From Trypanosoma brucei gambiense DAL972 (lineage: Eukaryota > Euglenozoa > Kinetoplastea > Trypanosomatida > Trypanosomatidae), in assembly GCF_000210295.1 (NCBI RefSeq), contig NC_026735.1, positions 11,749-75,748 of the forward strand: DNA of 64,000 bases, written 5' to 3'. Under the pieces are notes generated by a model. That model saw nothing but the letters and a program-made list of their open reading frames with translations, did no database searches and had not been told where the DNA came from. The position numbers and the translations under genes were made by a program. Of the stretch, positions 10,606 through 21,700 are shown one piece after another. How positions within the stretch are numbered: position 1 is the stretch's first letter; the number at the start of each line of letters is the position of its first letter.

Positions 10606-11881
10606 TGTCAAGTATGTGGTAAGTTATTCGACAAAAAGGGGCTAATGCAACAACACATGCCACAACACACTCCTAAAACTCCAGTAGCTTGGAGAGAGTA
10701 ACAAAAGAGGAAGAAAGGGAGAAGAAGAACAGTCGTCAAAAACTGTCCACAAGTGTCAATGTGGCCTAAAGCGGTATGCCACGTATGGCTGGTTGACAAA
10801 GCATATAACCCTGAAACATTCTGAAAAACGAACCGAAGTGACACAACAAACTGAAATACAGGATGTAAGCAGTGAAGATAAAAAAAGAGCAAACACCACA
10901 AGCATACGAATGTCTCCGCTGCAAACAGGTGTATAAAAGCAAAACCTGGCTCAACAGACATAAGTGCACTCCGGAGAAGAGTAAAGGGGAACAAAGCGTA
11001 CCACTATAGGAAGTACTGCCTGAGAGAGAAGCATGTAAGATATGCTGTAAAGAATACGACCACAGGTGGATGTTACGCCATATGAATGCAAAAAACACCG
11101 GGAATGATATCTCACTCAGACCCTAGCCGATAAAAATAAGAAAAGTGACGCATGAGATGTCAAAGTTTCAAGAAAAGGAAGACAATAGTGGCGATAACAA
11201 AGATAAGGATGACAGTGAGCCACTACTTTATGTTTGCAACAAATGAAAGAGGGTTTACAAAAGCAGGCATGTCTAACACGTCATAGGTGCGTGAGTATTG
11301 AGAAAGTGGACCAGAAAGATGAGAAGGTGAACAACACCCATGGAGCAGTTACCCAACTAGAAACCACCACCAAAAATGCATTGAAGCCTGGCTCAATAAA
11401 TAGAGCACTTCTCAACTCAGACTCGTTACACACACAAAACTTGAACTCCAAGACAAGAAAGAGAATAAGAGAGACCGAGCATGACACGCCAGCAGATGAG
11501 ATGGATATGAGAGATCAGAGAGAGGAGACGAAACACAAACGGCATAAGGCTCAAGGTAACACAGAGAACCCTTGTAGAGAGTTTGCATGTGGAAGGTGTG
11601 AGAACACGTACAGGTCATGGTGCACACTACTATGGCATACCAGGACACGCCACAAAAGCGTAGTCACTCTCAAGAGGAAGCGTGAAGAAGGATCCCTTGA
11701 AATCACGCCACTGGCCCCTTTTGTACAGCAATGCCCACACTGCTCAAAGGTATGTGCACATAAGCAATATCTAACAATGCATCACCAGACAGCACATGGG
11801 CAAGCACGTAGCTCTGAAAAGCGAAATGAGCTAAAAAATGCAAAGAAAAATCGGCTCGCCTGTTACAGTGTCCGGCTTTGA
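10606..11881 (+). pseudogene. ingi C-terminal C2H2 zinc-finger array, decayed
   Basis: Successive finger-like units can be read in shifting frames. C-x2-C...H-x3-H-type units lie at about 10606-10668 (CQVCGKLF), 10755-10820 (CQCGLKRY, one spacer residue lost), 10913-10975 (CLRCKQVYKSKTWL), 11036-11095 (CKICCKEY, last histidine lost), about 11236-11290 (second cysteine codon now a stop), 11582-11645 (CGRCENTYRSW) and 11732-11795 (CPHCSKVCAHKQYL). The last two lie in an open frame of 215 codons (11234-11881). In ingi-clade elements C-terminal C2H2 fingers bind nucleic acid. Here they show the domain's original extent of about 1.2 kb. Confidence 0.65.
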
Positions 11882-12300
11882 GCAAACTAAGGTCTGAGCA
11901 TGAAGTAGACAGTCCGAAAGGCGAAGATATACATATTTTAGCATTAAACTTACCAACTTCTTAAGGGCACTCTTCGTTACGACGGTAAATCCGGCTTCCA
12001 CCGTAGACACGAATTGATAACCCAACTGCGAATGAAGAGAGAAAGGTTACTGTCACGCCAAACATCCATCGACTCCGTGCGACACACTCGGATGACAGCC
12101 AGTGAGATTTTCCTCAACTGATGGCAAACAGTATCTGAAGGGGGGTTTCCTCAACAAGGCACCGTTAGCCAGGCCCCAGCGGAGGAAGCGAGTGGCGGGC
12201 CTTGAGGATGGAGAACATATCGGTGGAGAAAGTGGCCACACCGCAAGTCTATATGGATTAGTTGAGGTGCGAGCAGATTAAATGCACATTGGAAAAAAAA
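11882..12300 (+). mobile_element. 3' end of the ingi-like element with poly(A)
   Basis: After the last finger frame, coding-like sequence continues briefly (for example LITQLRMKRERLLSRQT from about 12014) before many stops, then a non-coding tail and an eight-base A run at 12293-12300. The arm of the cyclophilin inverted repeat starts only about 50 bp later. Confidence 0.55.
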
Positions 12301-12350
12301 GCAACTTTCTGACTGTTGTGCATAGATGCGTGTTTTACGCAAAAAATACT

Positions 12351-13662
12351 CCGAAGTCGCGCAGCAAATCACGGGTTTACCGCTCACGGTGACTCATGTG
12401 GTGGAGGAGCAGAACCCCCCCACCCCCCCCGAAGTAGGAAGTGAGTGTTCTTTCAGTAGTGCCACAAGTGATAGGCACAACAGACCGATATTATATTCAT
12501 TATTTAAACTAATGCTACTGGGCTAAGGAAAAAGGGAGGTAGGAGAAAGAGATTGAGAGGTGCATTGAAACTCCCGCAGGAAACCAGCCACTGGAAACAC
12601 CAGGAGGTCAGAGGTGCGCTACCACATGCAAGGCGAACGAACCTGCGCAGATGGGGAAGGAAATAACGAGGCAACACACAATCGAACTTGATCACAGTCC
12701 TAAGTGAAAAAAAAACAAAAAAGCTCGCGTACTTTTTAACACAGTTACCACAACCGTAACAGCCGTTGTTAACTTCCTGAGAATGCCCTTATCCCTGTTC
12801 GATTTGGCCACAATCCGTGATGGTGATGGGCTGACGTGTGGCACCCGACTGGCTGCCGTTGGTTTCAACCTTCTCAATGACTTCGTATCCCTTCGTCACT
12901 TGTCCAAAAACAACATGTTTCCCATCCAACCAGGGAGTTGCAGCTGTGCAGATGAAGAATTGCGATCCATTTGTGTTGCGGCCTGCATTTGCCATGGAGA
13001 GCGTCCCGGGACCAAAGTGCTTCCCAGCGCGGCCCGCGAAGGACTCATCGGGAAATTTCAATCCGTATATTGACTCTCCACCCGTACCGTTACCGCTCGT
13101 GAAGTCTCCTCCCTGACACATGAACTGAGGGATGACGCGATGGAACTTGCTTCCCTTGTACGACAATGCCTTGCCAGATCGTCCCAGGCCCTTTTCACCT
13201 GTACATAATGCACGGAAATTCTCCGCCGTTTTCGGTACCACATCCTTGAAGAGCTCCATTTCTACCCTTCCAGCCTTCTGGGAGCCAATGGAAATATCAA
13301 AATACACAAGTGGGTTGCTTGGATTGACAGGATAGAACGGTATCTTCCTCTGAGCTGCAAAAAAGGTGCGCGACAACATGTGTGCGGCAGGAACTAATTC
13401 TACAGCAGTGAACTTATGGGTTGTCCTTTGACCGGATGACTTGAATGAAGGAGCAACGGAAGCGCAAATATATGTACTTTTTTTTGGGGGGGGGTGGCAG
13501 TTAGTCTCGCACAACAGTTAGCACCCGATTCCAACGCAAGTATTGACATAAACACGAGAAGGTAAACCCTTCGCGTGGCAACGCCGGTGCACAAACACTG
13601 GAAATGCATTTAACAAAAGCCGAGGGCAACCACAAGGTAACGATGCTGCTACCTCGCAGTGT
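12351..13662. repeat. Left arm of a 1.3-kb inverted repeat (cyclophilin duplication)
   Basis: This 1312-bp segment is the reverse complement of 23518-24832. Where I compared them, the arms differ by a double substitution near the outer end and by lengths of homopolymer runs (G9 versus C11; C7-A-C8 versus G9-T-G7). These account for the 3-bp length difference. Both arms contain the whole cyclophilin gene, about 285 bp upstream and about 440 bp downstream. The two predicted proteins are identical. The spacer between arms is 9855 bp. Confidence 0.93.
12789..13379 (-). CDS. Cyclophilin-type peptidyl-prolyl cis-trans isomerase, left copy
   Basis: A 196-residue single-domain cyclophilin that accelerates cis-trans isomerisation at proline. 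The catalytic/cyclosporin-binding set is visible: [13 protein letters not shown] (Arg, Phe, Gln), then NGSQFFICT, then [12 protein letters not shown] (Trp and His). Cores of this family are about 165 residues. Here an N-terminal extension of about 25 residues ([12 protein letters not shown]) is basic and lacks acidic residues, which could be a mitochondrial presequence; that is inference. The frame stays open 45 codons further upstream, but the ATG at 13379 matches the right-hand copy, whose frame begins there. The protein is identical to the copy at 23803-24393. The gene points toward the retroelement and centromere array, away from the main gene cluster. Whether it is transcribed cannot be told from sequence. 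Confidence 0.9.
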   Translation of the reverse strand: MLSRTFFAAQRKIPFYPVNPSNPLVYFDISIGSQKAGRVEMELFKDVVPKTAENFRALCTGEKGLGRSGKALSYKGSKFHRVIPQFMCQGGDFTSGNGTGGESIYGLKFPDESFAGRAGKHFGPGTLSMANAGRNTNGSQFFICTAATPWLDGKHVVFGQVTKGYEVIEKVETNGSQSGATRQPITITDCGQIEQG

Positions 13663-14782
13663 AAAGGAGGAAGGGAGAGTCACCGACAGTGGGACTTTTC
13701 TATTAGTATGCGCTATCCCTTGTGGATGGCAAAATAATGACGCGGTAGGCCCTGTTGTTGCCTCCCCAAAATAACTGACGCATAATTCCTGACGCTGCAC
13801 AAAGTTTGACTTGGGCACGCTACATCACAGCCTGGGAAGAAAGCGAGATGCCAGACAGACGTTCTTAAAGTGCATTTTCTGCGCGACTTACTTTACTTTT
13901 GCTGAAGGGAAATGGGGCATTGTCGCTTCATGTACAGAGCATGTGCCCTTGTATTTTTTTTTTAAAGCGTGTTTCCACGAGTTTTGGTGAGAGCATGTTG
14001 CTAGAGTAGTGTTGAAAGACGGGATTGGCCTACAACTTGAAATGCATGACAGAATAACGAGCACCACCCTTCCTGGAGAACAGATCATAAAAATAGTCTT
14101 TACAACTTTGTTCGGGTGCGTGCGGAAAAAGAGTCTCGAACATTGGGCCATTTCGTTCAGCCATCTATTCCCATCATAGGGACTCCGCCAGTGGCTATTC
14201 ATATTAGAGGTGTGAGCACTTTGGATTGGATTTCCCTTAGTACGGCCGTTACACCGCGGAGGCTGACCACCGCACTAGAGGCAGTTTCCGTGGAAAACTG
14301 TTTATTGCATCTTTCCTCTCGGTCCAACCCACTTTGAATTGAATGACCGTCGCACCATATCCCCATTTTTCTTCCAATTCCCAGCTTAATTTCAACATTG
14401 CAGCACGTTCAGTGAGTTCCTTCCACCGCAATCAGCTTATCCCAGCCGTTCAGCGTACCAGCACCAAGATTTGAAAAGTTTTGTGAGCTTAATTTGCCAC
14501 GCACCGGTGCTACCAACGTGAGTTTCTACAAGTGCTTGGTACCATTCGAGAAGGATTACTTCAGTTATTCGGAGGTTTACACACAACGTACAAACATTGA
14601 GAAACGTTAGAGAAGATGATTCTCCAAAAGAAAGAGCGCAGTCATGAGTCACATTGCGAAGTCCTCGAAACAAGAACCGCACAGCGTGAATGCGCTAAAC
14701 AGTGTGGTGAATCGCCGAACGGTGCCGAGTACAGCACCAGCATAGCGCACAAGGTGTTCATATCTGCCTCACAATATTGAGA
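13663..14782. other. Gene-free spacer, left part
   Basis: Only short frames on both strands, none with recognisable motifs. Minus-strand frames at 14437-14682 and 14249-14431 look mildly protein-like (tryptophan-rich, charged) and could be remnants of the 3' part of a gene related to the next minus-strand feature. I cannot identify them. Confidence 0.5.
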
Positions 14783-15715
14783 CTAAATTTGCACAGCGAC
14801 AAGAATCGACACCAGACGGCTCAATTCGGTAAGTGTACCACAATCATAGACGGTATGGTTATTTCCTAGAAGGAACTGCACGGTCGGACCAGCTGTCGCT
14901 TCTTCTAACCCTAACTCAAGTCCACGTGGGATGCCTTGCGGCTTGCTTTCCACTTCTTGCACGGTTTGGCCAGTTGCCTCCTCAACAACAACCTCCAGCT
15001 CACGTAGCTTCAAGGTTGCAGCAACAAAGGAAGACCGCCAGTGTTTTTCAGAAACAGTACAAGGCATCGTGGAGTAACCATCGATCTTGCACTTCGAGGC
15101 AGCAGCTTCGTAGCTCTGTTTGCTTCTGTAACTGTTACCATCTGCCCCTTTTGATGCAGTGGGCTTCACTTCGTCCCACATTCGCACGAGGTTGTTCATA
15201 TCACGGGATGAGGGTCCACGTGTGCTGTTGGCGCCCGACTCGACAGTAGCATCGCAAGTAATCTCCTCCTTTAATTTGTGGTCAGGTGGTTCAATAGGAG
15301 ATACGCTCCTGTCACAATTTTGGCTGAATGGAAGGTGATGGTTTTCATCAGGATTCCTGCAGTGAGTACTCAATACTGTGCTCAAACCCCTCGCACTTTT
15401 CGCTGCTTCTGACTTTACTTCCTCGGCCAATTCCATTGCTCTCCTTCCTAGTGATTTGTTGCCCTCAACCATTTTGGAGAGTTGATCGACTCTCTCCTGA
15501 ACCTTTTCGATGTGCTCCTTGAGACGGCACAATGCTCTTGCAGCTGGGAGTTTAAGGTCATTGCGATACCTATATCCAGTGTCGGCTGTCGGCTGCTGGT
15601 CATCTAAAGCCATCACGGCCATTGTGAGGCACAGTTTAACAAAAGCGGGAACCACTAACGCGGCTCCGTACCCCAACGTGTTGAGTATTTCTCTGCTATC
15701 AGAAGGTGATGCCAT
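14783..15715 (-). CDS. Hypothetical 310-residue protein, possibly related to invariant surface glycoproteins (ISG)
   Basis: The longest frame in the inverted-repeat spacer, starting at ATG 15715. The N-terminus has a hydrophobic segment (about residues 13-36, ALVVPAFVKLCLTMAVMAL) that could be a signal sequence. A heptad-like, charged helical region follows (about 55-115), with the pattern L..A.ALCRLK.HIEKV.ERV and repeated E/K/A. That pattern resembles the N-terminal helical domain of T. brucei ISG65/ISG75 proteins, whose genes include members on chromosome 2. The rest is polar with several cysteines. There is no C-terminal transmembrane segment, and 310 residues is shorter than usual ISGs (about 430-520), so it may be truncated. 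A short pyrimidine tract lies just upstream on the minus strand. The family link is a weak pattern match; a plain hypothetical protein is the alternative. Confidence 0.45.
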   Translation of the reverse strand: MASPSDSREILNTLGYGAALVVPAFVKLCLTMAVMALDDQQPTADTGYRYRNDLKLPAARALCRLKEHIEKVQERVDQLSKMVEGNKSLGRRAMELAEEVKSEAAKSARGLSTVLSTHCRNPDENHHLPFSQNCDRSVSPIEPPDHKLKEEITCDATVESGANSTRGPSSRDMNNLVRMWDEVKPTASKGADGNSYRSKQSYEAAASKCKIDGYSTMPCTVSEKHWRSSFVAATLKLRELEVVVEEATGQTVQEVESKPQGIPRGLELGLEEATAGPTVQFLLGNNHTVYDCGTLTELSRLVSILVAVQI

Positions 15716-18700
15716 GCATAAAGCCCCTTTCTCTTTGCAGTCGGAGGGAGAATACTATGGGTACAAAAACAGCGTGACGAGTGTGGCTGCCGAGATAAGA
15801 AGCATTGAATTTTAGCGCTTGACTGGAGATTATTATTATTATTATTTCCACAGTAACCCCTTACATCATTCCATGAACGCCAAAACCCCAAGGAAGGCGC
15901 TTCTACATGGGTTGGACCTGTTATCGACATCTGCCAAGGGCCATGCACACAAAAAACAATGTAAGGATGGTGTTGACCTTAAGCCAGGTCACCAGCAGGT
16001 TGATGACCTCTGACTGGTTGCTTTCCCCCTCCTGACAAAGAAACCCGCTGATATATCTGGTGAGTAAATACTGGTACTCAAATACAGAGCCGAATCTGAT
16101 CACTCATACACACGCTGCAGTGCGAGGGACAACACGCCACTTATATGTAGGTGCAACAATCATATCAATATTGGAAACGCAGACGCATAATCGTGAGCAC
16201 CGTGTGGTTCACAGACCACACCACCGTCGCGGGCAAGTGGGGCGAAAAATTACTCCTGCTACCAAAACACATGGAAAACTCACAAAAAATGACGAGAATC
16301 AACTGGTACACGAGACACTAAAATCCCGTTGAGAAACCAACGTATTTTACACCGTCGTTGATCTTGCCATTTTTTCCCCTGCGTAATCAACGGATATTAT
16401 GCGGCTTCCGAACAATGAAGAAACCGCTAGGTCAAGTGAGGAAAAGCGACCACTCCATGGTGTGCGAACACGAGTAATACGCTTAAAAGACATTCTAAAG
16501 ATGTTCCTGTACGCTGGTGCAACCACTGAATGGCATCCCCCAGAAACGACCAACACAAGTAAGCGCAACACGCTAGGTTAAACACAATGATGTATCTAGA
16601 GGTGGACAAAACGACGTTTACTTACCAGAACCGCCGAGGCTCGCATCTCTCTTCACCACTGTGTCGAGTGACTCACAGACCACGTCTTTGAAATACAGAC
16701 GGTAAGTCTCAAAATACATATAACATCTTCCGTTGACAATTCTCAGTATAACAGCTGCATCGGCGGTACATCTGAGAGTTTTTTTTTTTCGTAACTCAGA
16801 AGGGAGCCACCGAAGCAACAGTATAAGCATTGTATAGAATACGGTGAACACCGAATAGACAATTCACTACAGGGGAAAAAATATATTGTGAACACACCTT
16901 CGGGTGTACAATATGTAGTGGGAATCCAACCGAAAGGACAAACATTAACATATCATCCTCCCTTGTAAGCACAATGAAGCTACCAAATAAAGTGTTGACT
17001 AACCAATGAGAAAACTAACGGATAATTCGCAGCCGCAAACCGTTCACATTTATTTTCAGACATTTACATCTTACCGGCAGTCCCTTTTCTAATTAGTAAA
17101 CGGTGCACTCATAACGTCACACACTTTCCCTCCCTGTGCTATCGAAGGATGCTCTGCTCCCCCTTTGTTTCAGCGACTGACGGCTGCAGCGATAAAGCAT
17201 TACAAGCTCTTCAAAGACATGAAGAAATCGTTATCGTAGTCATTCGACTTGCACATCAATGCACATGTTGGGCGTGTTTCGTCCTTTACGCAGAGATGTT
17301 GTTTACAGTTTCGAAGTGACACTCTTTTGCTGTGCACAGCCGAAGTGACTACATATTTTCTGCACATAACGAACTGGATTATTCGTGCATTTGGTTCAAT
17401 TGTCACTGCTATTCGACCAATAGCCAAGCAACATACAGGAGTCTATGCGTTCTATGGATTACTCAGGACGCATATGCACATATATTTGTGACCGATATAG
17501 ACAAAACATCGTACCGGCATTAGGAATACGGATTGTTCTTGAGGTGCAGACCCCTTTTCGTCAGGTTTGACCTTGTGTGGCCGCCATGTACAGTTATTAT
17601 TTCCTTTGGGAGACAGAAGCCCCCCTTTCATTGGCACTGAGCTTCGCATAAAAAAAAAGGTTTAGTCGGTGCGTATTGACGCTTCAAATGTACTACAGTA
17701 TATCATCAATCACCGCAAATACAGGAACCGTTCGTAACTTGCATTTCCAAATGCCCACGTTCGACAATTCGGATCATCTGAGTCATCTTGTTGACAGTCC
17801 TTTTTATTTTGCAGATACGCGAAGTATGCTAGTGTAGAAAACACCGTTGCGAAATGTAATATTTCTTAACAGACCGATTTCAGCACGCGTGACAATCCTG
17901 CATGCGTGAGTTCAAATTCCGTCGGCGCAACCACCGGATGTTTGGATCAAGCTGTGTTCAGTAGCTACCGCGAAGAGACGACAACTTTTTTCTTGTGAGA
18001 TCGAAAGCTTCCAGCAGCCACCAGCCCCTGGTCGGTACTCGTTCTCAGGGGAAGAAAATCCCAAGTATAGCAGGGACTGTCTGCTAGAGAAGAAGGAATT
18101 TCCCTCAAATAAACACACCTGAAGCATATCGTACTCCAACGGGATATGTACCATCAGGACACAGATTCAAATTTGAGGTAGGAAACCATCAATTCCACCA
18201 ATTACTTGGTGGGAGTTCAGTGTGAAGCGAAACAAAATCGACTGCATTCGTACCGCATCACCGCCTAGACAGTGAAAGTTACGACATACCTGCTTGTTAT
18301 TCTTCGTATACTTCTGCTTCTTTTCCAGAGGCCGCACTATTCTAACGGGCCCACTTTCAGAAGTTCTGCACCAATGATGCACTATTACCTTCCTTCCAGT
18401 ACACCGAACCCTTCAAAGTCTTTTCCATATGCATATACCACCACATGCGGTGATGAAGCGTTGTGCAGCACATCCAAACCCAGCTGATCCCGACATACAA
18501 CACACCACCTTGGGACCAATGCGTGCGAAAAATCCTGAGTGCTTGAGCCACTCTTTGATACAAGTCAGCTCCACCTAAGGAATCTTCGTTGGTCACTTTT
18601 ACGATTGCCCGCTCGGCGCGCAGCGCCTGGCCCTCCATGAAAAATAGGAGGACACGTGGGCGCATATACTTTCCACTTCGCTGTAAAGGTCCGCTGCCCA

Positions 18701-21700
18701 GCCATTTGTGCTACCACCAATGAATCACCTGCTGCCGCTACATGCGTACCATGCTCTTGGTTTTCAAGGGGTGCACAGCGGCAAGGAGCGTTGCTCGAAT
18801 CCGTCCCGTGTGACGTTAGCTCCACAAGCGCAACCGGCGAGGGCCTTGCTATTTCAGGGCAGCCTCACTTCAGTATCAATCACGCTTCACTCCCTCACGG
18901 TAGGCATCCAGCGGCTGTTCGTAAACTTTGCTTCGCCCATCAGATAAAACTCCCCACTCTTTCCCATTCAGCGCCCACTAACTCCGCGATATCGCAGCCA
19001 GCACATCTGCCCTCCTCAGCGCTGGATATTTCACAATATTGCAACCCGGGGCTGACCCCTACGGTGCCCCTTTCCCTCTTTCCAAACCCTCGGTAGCGCA
19101 CCCCCCTACTTTTTTTTCCATAGCAGCAGTCAAACACCAGAATGTTTTATACCGCATTCGCCTCAGTCATTTGCCACCGCGGACGGGGCCTGCGGAGAAT
19201 ATCTCCACTCCCATTGGTCAGACCACATGTCAATATCTTCACAATTTCCCAGCGTACGCCGCTGCAGCGTATGCAACAGAAAAAAAAATTTCTGCAGGGC
19301 CCCGACTAACTTTCACACAGGGGGTTGGGGCATAACATTGTGTTGGGGAGCCTCAGCTCGGACTGACAGCCTGATGCGACTAGAGCCACCAAAAGCTCGA
19401 AAATACGGATTCCGTGACTAACGTAAGGGCAACCCGGCCACCTCTGGTGCTTAACCGGTCCCCTCCCGGCGACCGGAATGACAAAGGTGGCATGTCAGTC
19501 CTGTGCAGCTGAATTCAGCATTGGTTGATTCCGACGTCGGTGGCAAAACAGCGCTCTCCACATAAATAATTTATCCATCTCCCGATCTGCGTCGGAAATG
19601 TAGGGGGGTGGACAGCGTTACCACACTGAGCCGACCGTAATTACAAAGGAGCACTTCGTATGGGTTCCCACTGGCATCGATCGGCATTTCCGATTTTGTT
19701 TTGTTCTTCATGTGCTGCCAGGGGACTGGCGACGGCGTTCGCCCCCGGTGAATATGGCTGCTGTGCCGTACGGCCGGCGAGCCGGCGATATTGAAGGGGC
19801 TTCTGCGGGGCCACCATGAGGTCACTCACGTTTTTTTTTTTTAAAATGGGGAAGAAACCGAATTACTCACTTCAGTTTCAGTACTTCTGTTTCCCGCTTT
19901 CTGCAAGATGGGACGCTATGCCCAAGACCTGTGGCTCCAAGGTATCGCGTAGGGGCTTTTGGCTAGGGATGCGATTAGAAGAAGTACGGGAGCCGGACTT
20001 GGTGCGAAAGGATTCTCACGGGATCGCGTTGAATACTGCCCCGTCACCGACCATCGAACCGCCGTTCACCACTTGCTTTTTTCTTTTTCTCCATGGATGT
20101 CAGGGTCCCTGCAGCGCATGAGTTTGTGACTGTGTGTGTGTCTGTGTCGCTCACGTCTAATGGTGTGGAGTCAACGGGATGACCTTCACGATTACTTCAA
20201 TTTCTCTGTCTGGGCTTTAATGTAAGTTTTTTCCCTGTTGAGCTGCTTACCAAAGACGGCGCATACGATTGTGGCGTCTTTGCTAACGCAAGACATTTCT
20301 GAAAGGTGGGTTCTTGGCACTTCTTGCGCGACCGCAACTTGATCCTTACGAAGTTGATTTTTTTTTCCAGCCGCTGCATTCAATGGCGTCTGAGCGGCTT
20401 AGTTACGGAGCGGATAAGTGATGGTGGTGAACATTTGGGCCATTGGCCGTTGCTGTACAACTTTATTTGCACACTGAGAGTTGCCCAACGCATTATGCCC
20501 GCACTGGCACGCAATGAGACCATGTGGGATTGAAGAAAACGACAACAACAAAAACGCCGAAGTTCCCCTCTCTGGTGTAACATGGTTTAACATAAGTTGA
20601 TAAGTGTAGTGTCCCGGAGGATTTACAGTTATAACGATATTGTGGTGCTTACCTTTCCTCCAGAGCAAACTCGACAAAAACTGTTCATGTTTGGGTCTCT
20701 GTGACGTGGATGGAGTGTTCGTAAGCATATGGAAGCTGATGAAAAGGCTGTTGACAATATCAACGGTGACGTGACACTTTGTGTGAGCAGAAAGGAATTC
20801 CAATTTAAACTAAAACCAGGCCAACCAAACGATTTCTGGGGCCCGCACGGGTGATTGTTGACACTAAAGGCGGAATCAGTCGGGCGCTAAAGGATATATA
20901 TTTTCTTTTTACAGAAGGTCTGTAAGAAATGATGGGGCAGAAACGAGGTACACTTCTACCGTGCACACATTTAACCAGTTGACGCCAAGATAACTAAATG
21001 ATGTCATAAAGTTTCTGCATGATAGCCTGTAATGTGTTGTGTGGAAACGACTCACTACGGATGCACAATCGTAAGCAACACTCGGTTCTTTATCGGAGGT
21101 TAAGCTGTGTTGCATATACATATGAATTGGTTACATGCTAGCTTATGCGGTTATTTTCCTATTTTTTGAGGACCAATATAAAAATGAAAAGACCACTCAG
21201 GGGATGACCGTGTCTGCGAGAGCCGTTGCGGGTTATCAGAGGCTTGGAAGCAATTTACCATGTTATCGGCGTGTGGTATCGCGTACACATGTGTATAAAT
21301 GAGCTGTATGCAAGTGGAGCTATACCGAAACAGAAGTCTGAAAGATATTGTGAATCACTTTCCCCCCTTTGATATTGTGTGGTTGATCTACGTGAGTCTG
21401 AGGATACTTGAGATTTCAGTACTGCCATTGTAAAAGTTTGGATTGTCAGCAGCTTTTAAATGAATGCTGAAAAAACAGAGGGTATGGTAGGTACGTGACA
21501 TGCTGCAAACTTGTGTTTGTGACGGTAGGGAGAGTGCTGCACAGTGACAGGAGACATCAACGTGTTCACATCAACTCTCCAACTCGATACGTTGCTCGCG
21601 TTGTGAAGGGATGCTTCTCACATGAAGTGACGGGGTAATTGTTAGACAAAAGGGAGGTGATGACTCCATTTCGGTATGTTTTTTCTTTTGGACGCAAACT

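Larger units (their letters stand above)
6592..12300 (+). mobile_element. Degenerate ingi-type non-LTR retrotransposon (DIRE-like)
   Basis: About 5.7 kb containing, in ingi order, a Pr77-like 5' signature, a 2A-like peptide, AP-type endonuclease, reverse transcriptase, RNase H, C2H2 zinc fingers and a terminal A tract (12293-12300). It is broken by in-frame stops (for example 7062-7064 and 8595-8597) and several frame changes: RT pieces are in one frame, RNase H and the last fingers in another. The catalytic RT motif is altered. Length is close to full-length ingi (about 5.2-5.3 kb) plus indels. It cannot encode an active protein. No convincing target-site duplication was found, although the 5' flank is a degraded centromere-array monomer. 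Known: T. brucei centromeres usually lie beside active or degenerate ingi/DIRE elements. Confidence 0.88.

Noticed and set aside
6603..12300. Target-site duplication for the retroelement
   Set aside because: I compared the 5' flank with the sequence after the A tract and saw only a partial match (TTGTGCA), too short and misplaced to accept.
17900..17940. GAGTTCAAATTCC resembling a tRNA B-box
   Set aside because: No matching A-box, acceptor stem or cloverleaf could be built around it.
18357..18825. Minus-strand peptides resembling acyl-CoA carboxylase beta subunit (IFHGGPG in one frame, VTNEDSLGGADLY in the next)
   Set aside because: The resemblance covers only about 15 residues across a frame change, and flanking sequence does not continue the family. 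A translated search with a significant hit over more than 60 residues would be needed.
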